A program made the position numbers and the translations under genes. The notes under the pieces are model-generated. The model worked only from the letters and a program-made list of their open reading frames with translations. It was not told the DNA's origin and did not search any database. This document shows, one piece after another, positions 8,675 to 16,161 of a stretch of DNA of 26,620 nt; the first letter of the stretch is position 1, and each line of letters opens with the position of its first letter. This DNA comes from Prolixibacteraceae bacterium UBA6162. GTDB lineage: Bacteria > Bacteroidota > Bacteroidia > Bacteroidales > Prolixibacteraceae. The stretch covers positions 1-26,620 of the forward strand of contig DIUI01000009.1 in the NCBI GenBank assembly GCA_002428215.1, given 5' to 3'.

Positions 8675-10240
8675 TTAATAGCCTGGAGTTTGCGTTAGTT
8701 TTGGGTCGTTGTTAAGGGTGTTTACATCTACAGGCCAAAGCACTTTATGGGCTTCTGTCGCGGGATTGAGTACCGGTGTTCCTTTGCCATAGTTTACGGC
8801 TGAGGAGAAAACCAGCGGTTTCCCGGTGGCATCCTGCATACGGATCACATCAAACCAGCGCTTGTTTTCCCAGACAAACTCTTTGTCGCGTTCGAAGAGA
8901 ATGGCCAGCTCATTGGCGGCAAATCCCTGGTTGGTATATCCGTGGATGGCGGGGTTGTAGTTGGCACCATAGGCCCTTTGACGCACCTGGTTGATATATG
9001 TTGACGGATCATTCCCTTTTTTGTTTTCAATTTCCGCGAGCATCAGCAACACCTCGGCGTAGCGATAAACCGGCACATCGTCGGCATAAACCCTAAGGCC
9101 ATTGGAATTGATCAGCCCCAAAAATTTGCGCAACAGGATACCACCACTTACTGGCTGATTGGTAGCACTTCTGCTGTAAAAGTCTAGGAAAGTGGCTGTT
9201 TTCCGGGTATCGAGGTTATCGTAGCTTTCGAAAAGTTCAAAAACATACTCATTTCTGAGAATTCCATTGCCCCTTAAGTTAAGGGTATCACCCATCAGCT
9301 TCAGGTTTTTATCAAATTTCACCCCTATAAAGACGTTGTCGGAATAGGTCATAAAGTTCCCAAAATTGGTAGCCTCATTATCGAGAAAACGCAGGGCAAA
9401 GATGATCTCGCTGTTGCCTTTATTGTTGTAGGCAAATGTATTTCTGAAGTTGGACTGCAGTGAGAATTTTCCTTCTACTTCCTTAAGGGCAGCTTCGGCA
9501 ACAGCCAGGTCGCCGGAAGCCGGCGACTGATCACCTGTGGTTACTTTGGCCGACCAAAGATAAATTTCAGCTTTCAGCATTAAAGTTGCGTACTTTGACC
9601 AAAGCGATTTGGCATCGGTCATGGTTACATTGCTGCCAAACAGTTGTTCCGACTTAACAATATCCGACTTGATGAAATCCAGGGTTTGTTTTGGTGTCGA
9701 GCGCTCAAGGTAGAGCGGTTCGGCTGAGGTTACCCCTTCCAGTACTTTCACCTCTGTTACGATAGGTACGCCACCATAGGTGCGGTAGAGCCAGAAGTAG
9801 TTAAAGGCACGTAAGCCATAAAGTTGCCCAAGATAGTAGTTTCTGGCCGCCTCGGTAAGGAACGGTGTTTCTGCCTCAATCTTCTGAATGGCGTGGTTGA
9901 TATGAATCAAACGTCCATAGAAACCGGCCCATGCACCATATCCTGTTTTTTGTGCTGTAAAATCCTGGTCTTTAAAGGGACTTGAGTAGTCGAGACTGGT
10001 AGCGGTCGAGGAGGTGCCGCTTTTCTGGAGACCTCCGCGGGCTTCTCCCAACAGAAAGAAATTCAGATGGGCTGATCTCAGGTTATTGTGGACTCCGTAA
10101 ATGAATCCTTTTACCTGTGCCTCGTTGTTCCAGAAATTGTTGCTTCCATAGTAGTCTTCCGGTGCCAGATCGAGAGAATCGCACGACTGGAGTGCGAAAG
10201 CAAAAACAATAATGTAGATTAGAAATTGTATTTTTTTCAT
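8675..10240 (-). CDS. SusD/RagB-family outer-membrane glycan-binding lipoprotein (NanU-like)
   Basis: A 521-residue lipoprotein. I chose ATG 10240 because it begins a clear lipoprotein signal (MKKIQFLIYIIVFAFALQSC, Cys20). A longer frame opening at 10312 would put 24 residues in front and overlap the susC end. SusD features include the CDSLDLAPEDYYGSNNFW start, TPR-like helices (YYLGQLYGLRAFNYFWLYRTYGGVP), the RSTPKQTLDFIKSDI segment, and the C-terminal VYRYAEVLLMLAEIENKKG, INQVRQRAYG and LAILFERDKEFVWENKRWFDVIRM motifs. SusD proteins cap the SusC channel and catch substrate at the surface. Together with sialidase and lyase genes, sialic acid or a sialoglycan is the likely ligand, as for NanU of Bacteroides and Tannerella. 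The gap from susC is 52 bp. Confidence 0.94.
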   Translation of the reverse strand: MKKIQFLIYIIVFAFALQSCDSLDLAPEDYYGSNNFWNNEAQVKGFIYGVHNNLRSAHLNFFLLGEARGGLQKSGTSSTATSLDYSSPFKDQDFTAQKTGYGAWAGFYGRLIHINHAIQKIEAETPFLTEAARNYYLGQLYGLRAFNYFWLYRTYGGVPIVTEVKVLEGVTSAEPLYLERSTPKQTLDFIKSDIVKSEQLFGSNVTMTDAKSLWSKYATLMLKAEIYLWSAKVTTGDQSPASGDLAVAEAALKEVEGKFSLQSNFRNTFAYNNKGNSEIIFALRFLDNEATNFGNFMTYSDNVFIGVKFDKNLKLMGDTLNLRGNGILRNEYVFELFESYDNLDTRKTATFLDFYSRSATNQPVSGGILLRKFLGLINSNGLRVYADDVPVYRYAEVLLMLAEIENKKGNDPSTYINQVRQRAYGANYNPAIHGYTNQGFAANELAILFERDKEFVWENKRWFDVIRMQDATGKPLVFSSAVNYGKGTPVLNPATEAHKVLWPVDVNTLNNDPKLTQTPGY

Positions 10241-10292
10241 AACTGTACTTTTTTTATGCGTTATAATTCCGGTTATCGTTGCCATAATTTGT

Positions 10293-13200
10293 TTAGAATT
10301 TGACGTTAACACCGAAAATTATGCTGCGCGGCAGGCTATAGCCACCACCGACACCGCCCGTACCACTCACTTCAGGAGTGTACAATTTTGAAGCCGTCCA
10401 ATAGCCAAGGTTTTGACCGGTTACCGAAACATCTACAGATGCAATCTGGTTAAAATCGAGCCATCCGAGAGGAATATTGTATGATAGGGATATTTCGCGG
10501 AACGACAAATAACTTGCTTCATAAACGAAGAGCGAAGATTCTCTTGCGTAGTTCCTCTTACCCAGCTGATCTGCCCACATGTAGCGTGGGAATGTGGCAT
10601 CTGGATTCTCGGGAGTCCAGGTATCTTTGGTCTCCTCAATGGTATTGAACGATCCCTGCATCATCCCCATAAACCAGGGACGGATGTTGTCGAACTGCTT
10701 AAACTTCAGACCATAGTCCATGCGGGCAGAAAAACTGAGCCGCTTGTAGGAGAAGTTGGAAGAAACACCTCCGAAGTATTTTGGATTGATATTACCTACA
10801 TAGACCCTGTCGAAGTTGTCGATGATTCCATCGCCATTCACATCTCTCCAGATCACATCACCCGGCTGAATAGGAAGTCCGTTGCCGCGTTGGGCATCGG
10901 TCATAGCGTTCCAGATGGCTGGACCATAGAGCGGCCGGCCGTTGCTGCCGTTGTTGCCGCTGGTGCGGTCAATTCTGTCACCGGCAATCGTCATTACTTC
11001 TGAATCGTTCTTAAAGATTCCATCGGCCATAAAGACCCACATTCCACCAGGCCGCTGCCCCTCCTGGTATCCACCTACCCATACAAGTTCCTTGGTATTG
11101 GGATCATATACCTGGAATGCACCTTGTCGGTTGTTTTCCAGTCCATTGTCGGGCAATTTGACGACTGTATTTTGGTTGTAAGATATGTTGGCGTTGATAT
11201 CCCATTTTATATCTCTCTTCTGAATTACCTTGAAGGCTAATTCCGCTTCGAAGCCACGGTTGCGCAGCTCTCCGTTGTTTGAACGGATGGAACCGATTCC
11301 TGAGGTAACCGGGAGAGGTATGTTGGCGTATTTATCGATTGTTAGTCGGTTGTAGTAAGTAAGATTCGAGTTGATTCTGTTTTCAAGGAAACCAATATCG
11401 ACCCCTACTTCAAAGGTGTTGGAGCGTTCCCATTTAAGCGTAGGATTAGGGATGGCTCCAACCAGATATCCAATCTGGTTGTTGTAGAGGTTTGAGCCAT
11501 AGCTTCCCTGTAATTCATAGGGTCCTATTCCCGACACGTTACCGTTAAGACCATAGCTGGCTCTTAGTTTCAGGAAGGAAAATACATTGTCGAATTGACG
11601 CATGAATTCTTCTCTTGATGCAATCCATCCACCAGATACCCCGGGGAAGAATCCCCAACGGTTATCACCTAAAAGACGGGAGTAACCATCCTGGCGGAAG
11701 GTAACGGAAAGCAGGTATTTTTCTTTGTAGTCGTAATTGGCTCTTCCAAAGTAGGATAGAATTCTTTCCCTTACATGCCAGGAGTCGATCGACCGTCGGC
11801 CTTCTGCGCTGCTTGTAAGTGAAAGATCCATAAAGTCGTCGGTTGGTGCCCCTGAGCCGCTTGCGCTTAGACCTTTGTTGTAGGCATCGTAAAACTCAGT
11901 TCCTGCCAATGCGCTTATAGTGTGATTATCTCCAACTTTGGCGTTGTAGTTAAAGACTGCATTGTAGGTTTGTCGGAGGGTGCGGTCGAAGCTGGCCGAT
12001 GAGTTGCGCGAACGGTTCCAGACACCGGGGTTGTTGAGGAAGTCGCGGTTGAACGACTCGTTATGAGCCTCATCAAACATCCAGTTGGCGGTAAGTTTAA
12101 GGCTTAATCCCTGGTAGACGTTAAATAGGAGACTCTGGATCATGGTAAATTTATCCGTTTGGTTGTTTCGGATGAATTTGTCGATATTGAACAATGGGTT
12201 ACCATCACCAGCGTTGGTGCCCAAAAGCAGTTCACCGTTGGCGTTGAATTGGCGCTGAGTGGGAGGCGCACTAAGCATTCGTCCGAAATAGTTGGCCTCG
12301 CCTGTGTTTGTGGCATCTTTCCAACGGGCATCGTTGAATGAGAATGAGCTGTTAGAGGTAAGCCATTCTCGGATTTTATAATCGCCGTTGAAGGTAAAGT
12401 TTATACGCTGATACCAGGTTTCTGCGGGGAGGCCCTGCTCGTACTGATATCCTAATCCGGCATAGTAGCTTCCGCGGTTGTTTCCACCCGACATAGAGAG
12501 GTTATAATCTTGCAATAAAGCAGGGTTATTAAACGCTGTGGAAGAACGGTCGAATTCTGAATAGATGATTTCTTGACCTGTTATTGGATCAATCATGGTT
12601 TTCCAGCCTTCATTGAGCAGAAACCTGACGTTGTCGGTAAGTCGCATTGGGCTCCAGATGGCCAGGGAAGTCTGGTTGCCATCGCGTGGCACACCGTTTG
12701 GATCGAAATATTGGTTGCCAAGGCCAAAGGGCTGTGCTCCGTTGAGGTTGCCCTGCACACCGGCACCATGGCCTGTCCATGCACCGGCATTGTTCTGGTA
12801 GAGATTTCCGGATACATGCACACCGCTGCGCACCCAATAGAGGTAATCTTCGGCGTTCATAAACTTGTAGGGTTCGTTAAGGTAGTTCAGAGCTGTTCTG
12901 ACCTTTACATTGATTTCTGAGCGACCCTCGCGACCACGTTTCGTTGTTATTAACAAGACACCGTTGTTGGCCCGGGCACCATACAGTGCCGTGGCTCCGG
13001 CATCTTTAAGTACTTCAATCGACTCAATATCTTCGGGGTTAATATCACTGATGGTTCTGATTTGGCCATCCACCAAAACCAGCGGCGAACCTGTACCGTC
13101 GAGATTGGTACCGCCACGAAGCACGATGGAGGGCACCGAGCCGGGCCGTCCGCTTACCTGGGTTACCTTCAGTCCCGAAACGGCACCTGAAAGAGCCTGA

Positions 13201-13631
13201 GCCGGGTTGGAAAACACCCCTGTTTTCAGAACCTCTTCCTTGACAGTCGAAATAGAGTTGGTTAGTTTTGATCTGACCTGAGTTCCGCCATAGCCAGTAA
13301 CAACCACCTCGTCCAGTGCTGTTGTTGAAGGAATGAGCCTTACATCAATCACCTCGCGGTTGGCAATTGGTGTCACAAGAACATCATAGCCTACCATTGT
13401 ATACTCGAGTTCGTTTGATCCGGCTGGAACCGTGAGGGTGTAAACCCCGTCGAGGTTGGTCGCCGAACCAACCGTTGTTCCACGGACAATAATATTTACC
13501 CCGGGCAAGGTGGAACCATCAGCGGCATCGGTTACTGTTCCTCTTACCTGCACCTGTGCAAATGATTGTACTACAGCGACTAGGAGCAAAATCGCCAGTA
13601 CAACCGGGGAAAGCACATAAGTTTTACGCAT
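10293..13631 (-). CDS. SusC/RagA-family TonB-dependent outer-membrane transporter (NanO-like)
   Basis: A 1112-residue receptor with signal peptide (residues 1-25, cut before QVQVRG). Residues about 28-105 form the carboxypeptidase-regulatory-like domain typical of SusC (VRGTVTDAADGSTLPGVNI). The TonB-box/plug junction DEVVVTGYG is at residues 107-115. The plug spans about 115-235 with SGLKVTQVSGRPGS, LVLVDGQ, DIESIEVLKDAGATALYGARANNG and ITTKRG. The rest is a 22-strand barrel ending in the aromatic SIIFGVNVKF. It should import sialic acid or sialylated oligosaccharide with energy from TonB. It is the first gene of the operon; its ATG at 13631 lies about 50-55 bases after the predicted transcription start. 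Confidence 0.95.
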   Translation of the reverse strand: MRKTYVLSPVVLAILLLVAVVQSFAQVQVRGTVTDAADGSTLPGVNIIVRGTTVGSATNLDGVYTLTVPAGSNELEYTMVGYDVLVTPIANREVIDVRLIPSTTALDEVVVTGYGGTQVRSKLTNSISTVKEEVLKTGVFSNPAQALSGAVSGLKVTQVSGRPGSVPSIVLRGGTNLDGTGSPLVLVDGQIRTISDINPEDIESIEVLKDAGATALYGARANNGVLLITTKRGREGRSEINVKVRTALNYLNEPYKFMNAEDYLYWVRSGVHVSGNLYQNNAGAWTGHGAGVQGNLNGAQPFGLGNQYFDPNGVPRDGNQTSLAIWSPMRLTDNVRFLLNEGWKTMIDPITGQEIIYSEFDRSSTAFNNPALLQDYNLSMSGGNNRGSYYAGLGYQYEQGLPAETWYQRINFTFNGDYKIREWLTSNSSFSFNDARWKDATNTGEANYFGRMLSAPPTQRQFNANGELLLGTNAGDGNPLFNIDKFIRNNQTDKFTMIQSLLFNVYQGLSLKLTANWMFDEAHNESFNRDFLNNPGVWNRSRNSSASFDRTLRQTYNAVFNYNAKVGDNHTISALAGTEFYDAYNKGLSASGSGAPTDDFMDLSLTSSAEGRRSIDSWHVRERILSYFGRANYDYKEKYLLSVTFRQDGYSRLLGDNRWGFFPGVSGGWIASREEFMRQFDNVFSFLKLRASYGLNGNVSGIGPYELQGSYGSNLYNNQIGYLVGAIPNPTLKWERSNTFEVGVDIGFLENRINSNLTYYNRLTIDKYANIPLPVTSGIGSIRSNNGELRNRGFEAELAFKVIQKRDIKWDINANISYNQNTVVKLPDNGLENNRQGAFQVYDPNTKELVWVGGYQEGQRPGGMWVFMADGIFKNDSEVMTIAGDRIDRTSGNNGSNGRPLYGPAIWNAMTDAQRGNGLPIQPGDVIWRDVNGDGIIDNFDRVYVGNINPKYFGGVSSNFSYKRLSFSARMDYGLKFKQFDNIRPWFMGMMQGSFNTIEETKDTWTPENPDATFPRYMWADQLGKRNYARESSLFVYEASYLSFREISLSYNIPLGWLDFNQIASVDVSVTGQNLGYWTASKLYTPEVSGTGGVGGGYSLPRSIIFGVNVKF

Positions 13632-13645
13632 AGCATTTGATTTAA

Positions 13646-13718
13646 TGGTTAGAATATTCTATATTTGCATTATGTCATACATAATACCGCAAAAATAAAA
13701 CTTCTTAAATTCTAACCA
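13646..13718. repeat. 10-bp inverted repeat flanking the susC promoter and operator
   Basis: TGGTTAGAAT (13646-13655) and ATTCTAACCA (13709-13718) are perfect reverse complements separated by 53 bp, with centres 63 bp apart. The distal arm touches the -33 box and the proximal arm lies in the 5' leader, so this cannot be a simple RNA hairpin from the predicted start. It may be a second pair of regulator sites. It could also be a chance match in AT-rich DNA. Confidence 0.4.
13669..13685. promoter_or_regulatory. Candidate operator palindrome at the susC transcription start
   Basis: ATTATGT and ACATAAT form a perfect 7-bp inverted repeat with a 3-base centre. The core TATGTCATACATA has the size and style of sites bound by FadR-type GntR regulators. 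It begins at or just after the transcription start predicted from the adjacent promoter, where a bound repressor would block initiation. The divergent regulator gene at 13865 is the obvious candidate to bind it. The assignment is inference. Confidence 0.55.
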
Positions 13719-13720
13719 AA
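13690..13720 (-). promoter_or_regulatory. Bacteroidota-type promoter for susC operon
   Basis: On the minus strand TTTG (13720-13717) is followed after exactly 19 bases by TATTTTTG (13697-13690), matching the Bacteroidota -33/-7 consensus TTTG-N19-21-TAnnTTTG. Transcription would begin near 13686-13682, leaving a 5' leader of about 50-55 bases before the SusC ATG. Confidence 0.75.
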
Positions 13721-13864
13721 ACTTTTTTAATTTTTTTCTTTATAATTTTGATCCGTCGTAGCAATTGACGCACAAACACCGTATTTGACTAATACTGAAG
13801 CGTATTTAAAATTTTTAAATTGATTGTTTGAATACTGCAGCCACGCACCAATTTTTGACTTTCC

Positions 13865-14578
13865 ATGCATTCACAAGATTTAAAAACAGTTATACCCACC
13901 ATCGATACGAGAAGTTTGGTGGACAAGGTTGAAGTTCACCTGATGGAGTTTTTTGCACAACAGAATCTTCAACCTGGCGATACGATACCTAAAGAGATAG
14001 AATTGGCCAATGCTATGGGCGTTAGCCGCACCGTAATAAGAGAGACCCTTAATCGGTTCAAAACCGTTGGTCTTATCGAATCCAAAAAGCACAAAGGAAC
14101 CATTATAAAAAGTCCTGACCTGGCCGGGGTACTTCAGAAGTCGATGATTCCGAGAATTCTAACCCAGGACACCCTGCGCAATATTTTTGAAATGCGCCTG
14201 GTGATCGAAGTAGGAATGGCTGATTTTATTGTGGCACGTGCAACCGAGAGCGATATTGATGAACTTTACAGCATTGTTAAGGACGAGAGTCTTGCCTCGA
14301 GCGATACCTTGTTTGATATCGACTATGAAATCAAATTTCATGGTAAACTGTATGAAATTACCGGCAACGATACCATGAAGTCTTTTCAGAGTATGTTGTT
14401 GCCTGTATTTAATTACGCATACTCAAGTGGGTTGATTCACAAACACTTTGAGAGTATGCATTATATGTCGCACGTTCAATTGGTAGAGATTTTGCGGGAA
14501 AGAGATGCTGAAAAATTCAGAGTTGGTATGCGACAGCATTTGGAGAACCATTACCAGCGCATTTTCCTGAACGCCTGA
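13865..14578 (+). CDS. FadR-type GntR transcriptional regulator (wHTH + FCD domain), probable regulator of the sialic acid locus
   Basis: A 237-residue regulator. Residues about 17-82 are a GntR winged helix: GDTIPKEIELANAMGVSRTVIRETLNRFKTVGLIESKKHKGTII in overlapping segments, with recognition helix VSRTVIRETL. Residues about 100-232 are an FCD ligand-binding domain: RNIFEMRLVIEVGMADFI, then metal/ligand-site histidines at His159 (IKFHGKLYEITGN), His203 and His225 (RQHLENHY). It is divergent from susC with a 233 bp shared control region. Its ligand is likely sialic acid or a breakdown product, as for FCD-type NanR proteins elsewhere; that is inference. Possible promoter elements on its own strand are weak: TAATTTTG at 13743-13750 without a clear -33 box, and TTTG-N19-AATTTTTG ending at 13857, which is very close to the ATG. 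Confidence 0.9.
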   Translation: MHSQDLKTVIPTIDTRSLVDKVEVHLMEFFAQQNLQPGDTIPKEIELANAMGVSRTVIRETLNRFKTVGLIESKKHKGTIIKSPDLAGVLQKSMIPRILTQDTLRNIFEMRLVIEVGMADFIVARATESDIDELYSIVKDESLASSDTLFDIDYEIKFHGKLYEITGNDTMKSFQSMLLPVFNYAYSSGLIHKHFESMHYMSHVQLVEILRERDAEKFRVGMRQHLENHYQRIFLNA

Positions 14579-14678
14579 ACGGTTTACAACCAACATGAAG
14601 TTATCTGTAAACAAAGAACGGAATCTAAAACAAAGGTGCCGTTCCCTGAAAACACTTGGCAAATTACGCCGTTGCCAG
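14579..14678. other. Convergent gap with three short inverted repeats (possible terminators)
   Basis: Between the regulator stop and the stop of the minus-strand gene lie three short inverted repeats: GTTTACA/TGTAAAC (14582-14588, 14606-14612), GAACGG/CCGTTC (14616-14621, 14639-14644) and TGGCAA/TTGCCA (14657-14662, 14672-14677). The last follows the minus-strand stop directly and is followed on that strand by AGTGTTTT, so it is the best terminator candidate. The stems are short and the first two loops are 17 bases, so certainty is low. Confidence 0.35.
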
Positions 14679-15395
14679 CTAACTCAGTGGATGACTTAAT
14701 TTTTCGAGGTAAATGCTTCGAATATCCTGCAGGTAGTCTATATCGAGTTGGTCGGAATAGATCCTTACAAACTCATGCAATCTTCCGTTGTAATAGAATG
14801 AACCGTAGGCTGCATCAAATTTGCTTCCAAACCAGTTGTATTTTACCTGTCGAGTAATCTTTTCAAACTGTTTCCAGTCAAGGTACCGTGGAATAATAAT
14901 ATAGCCGTGGTAGTCTTCGCGCAGGTCGATATAAACATTAGGTTCTACCTGTTTTAAGTAGAGCATTTTTACAATCCTTATAAAGGCCTCGTATTGTCCC
15001 TGTTTTTTTGTCGCTTTCAATGCGATAATCCCCTCTTTCTCAAAGGCGGTTTGCAGTGGTTCCACCAGATTGTAGTCGCCAAAGTGTCTTAACCTGATTA
15101 CGGGAATATCTTCATTTAGCAGTGTCAAAATACCTTTTCCAGCATCAAATCTTTCTTCAAACTGCGGCTGTATATGCTCTATTGCGCGCAGTACCTCTTC
15201 CATGCGGTAGGGTTTGTCGAGTGCGAGATATAAGTATACCGGGGATGAATTATCGGGAGCATCATCGTAGTATCCCGGAAAAGGATCGGGCGATTCAAAA
15301 ACCAGAGAGCCGGGAACTATTTTATCCTCCAGAATGGTCAGTTTTTCGATTTTCACCAGATTGCTAAAAACTTCCATTTTTTTGTTGTATTCCAT
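14679..15395 (-). CDS. Unrecognised 238-residue cytoplasmic protein
   Basis: I do not recognise the family. The frame is open for 238 codons and the composition is that of a real soluble protein: balanced charge, many Tyr and Phe, no signal peptide, no membrane segment. Notable stretches are SPDPFPGYYDDAPDNSSPVY near residues 35-55, RAIEHIQPQFEERFDAG, the basic TKKQGQYEAFIRIVKMLYLK, and a C-terminal half rich in aromatic residues (VYIDLREDYHGYIIIPRYLDW; GSFYYNGRLHEFVRIYSDQL). The start may be ATG 15395 or the seventh codon ATG 15377. It is divergent from the metallopeptidase gene across only 37 bp, and its end converges on the gntR gene. No function is proposed. Confidence 0.75.
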   Translation of the reverse strand: MEYNKKMEVFSNLVKIEKLTILEDKIVPGSLVFESPDPFPGYYDDAPDNSSPVYLYLALDKPYRMEEVLRAIEHIQPQFEERFDAGKGILTLLNEDIPVIRLRHFGDYNLVEPLQTAFEKEGIIALKATKKQGQYEAFIRIVKMLYLKQVEPNVYIDLREDYHGYIIIPRYLDWKQFEKITRQVKYNWFGSKFDAAYGSFYYNGRLHEFVRIYSDQLDIDYLQDIRSIYLEKLSHPLS

Positions 15396-15409
15396 AATTG
15401 ATATATTTG
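15381..15409 (+). promoter_or_regulatory. Probable promoter for the metallopeptidase-dgt genes
   Basis: TTTG at 15381-15384 and TATATTTG at 15402-15409 match the Bacteroidota -33 and -7 boxes, although the 17-base spacer is shorter than the usual 19-21. A start near 15415 leaves a leader of under 20 bases before ATG 15433. The -33 box lies inside the first codons of the divergent unknown gene. Confidence 0.5.
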
Positions 15410-15432
15410 AAAGGATTTTATGCTGTATACGA

Positions 15433-16137
15433 ATGCCCGTTAAAGTTGTTCACCTTCCCGACATTGGAAATGTTACTTTTTCACAAAATTTCCGTATTAA
15501 AAATATCAAATTAAGTGTTAAGGCTTCGCAGGAAGTAAGGGTATCCTTTCCGGTGCAGGTATCTCTGCATGAAGTTATCAATTTTATTGATCGACACAAA
15601 TCCTGGATTTCATTGCAAAAACAGAAATATCAGCTATCGATTCCAAAATTTGATTTTCCGATAACAACACGTTACCACACTGTTCGGATTCTTCCCGGCG
15701 GTGAAACATTCAGGGTGGAACAAAAAAAGTTGGATATAATTATATATTATCCTCCGGAACTTGAAGCTGATAACCCCGAACTTGTAAAATTTGCAAAGAG
15801 ATTACTTGATGAAACGCTTCGCCGGGAGGCCAGGCAATATCTTCCTGTAAGGATCTCGGAACTCGCCCGTATGCATGGTTTTTCCTTTGGTAAGGTAACC
15901 ATTCGGAACAACCGAAGCAATTGGGGAAGTTGCTCCGCAAGAAACAACATTAACCTAAATTTTAAGCTGATGAGGCTCCCCGACCATCTTATCGATTTTA
16001 TTTTACTGCATGAGCTGGCGCACACACAGGTTAAAAATCATGGTCCGAAATTTTGGGAGCTGCTCGATGCTGTGTCTGGTGGAAAAGCAAAAGTTTACAC
16101 CCGAGAGGTGAAAAAACTGAGTACATTGGCCATTTAA
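15433..16137 (+). CDS. YgjP/SprT-like zinc metallopeptidase (M48-like, DUF45)
   Basis: A 234-residue protein. I chose ATG 15433 (MPVKVVHLPDIGNV) over an upstream ATG at 15334 because the extra 33 residues would overlap the divergent gene and the promoter and look non-coding. The family pattern is complete: RNNRSNWGSCSARNNINLNF in the middle, then LLHELAHTQVKNHGPKFWELL, giving zinc ligands His193, His197 and probably His203, with catalytic Glu194. The N-terminal half (about 1-110) holds the beta-rich, basic region usual for this family. These proteins are annotated as predicted metal-dependent hydrolases, and their substrate is generally unknown. The dGTPase gene follows after 24 bp and is probably cotranscribed. 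Confidence 0.88.
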   Translation: MPVKVVHLPDIGNVTFSQNFRIKNIKLSVKASQEVRVSFPVQVSLHEVINFIDRHKSWISLQKQKYQLSIPKFDFPITTRYHTVRILPGGETFRVEQKKLDIIIYYPPELEADNPELVKFAKRLLDETLRREARQYLPVRISELARMHGFSFGKVTIRNNRSNWGSCSARNNINLNFKLMRLPDHLIDFILLHELAHTQVKNHGPKFWELLDAVSGGKAKVYTREVKKLSTLAI

Positions 16138-16161
16138 ATGTATACCTGAATCAGACTTTAT

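Noticed and set aside
10241..10312. A 24-residue N-terminal extension of SusD
   Set aside because: It would overlap the susC end and bury the lipoprotein signal that starts at ATG 10240.
13651..13660. AGAATATTCT, a 10-bp perfect palindrome in the susC leader
   Set aside because: It is short and AT-rich and partly contained in the longer inverted repeat already listed, so I did not call it a separate operator.
15334..15432. A 33-residue N-terminal extension of the YgjP-type metallopeptidase, resembling a membrane helix
   Set aside because: It overlaps the divergent gene and the predicted promoter; the family usually starts near MPVKVVHLPD.
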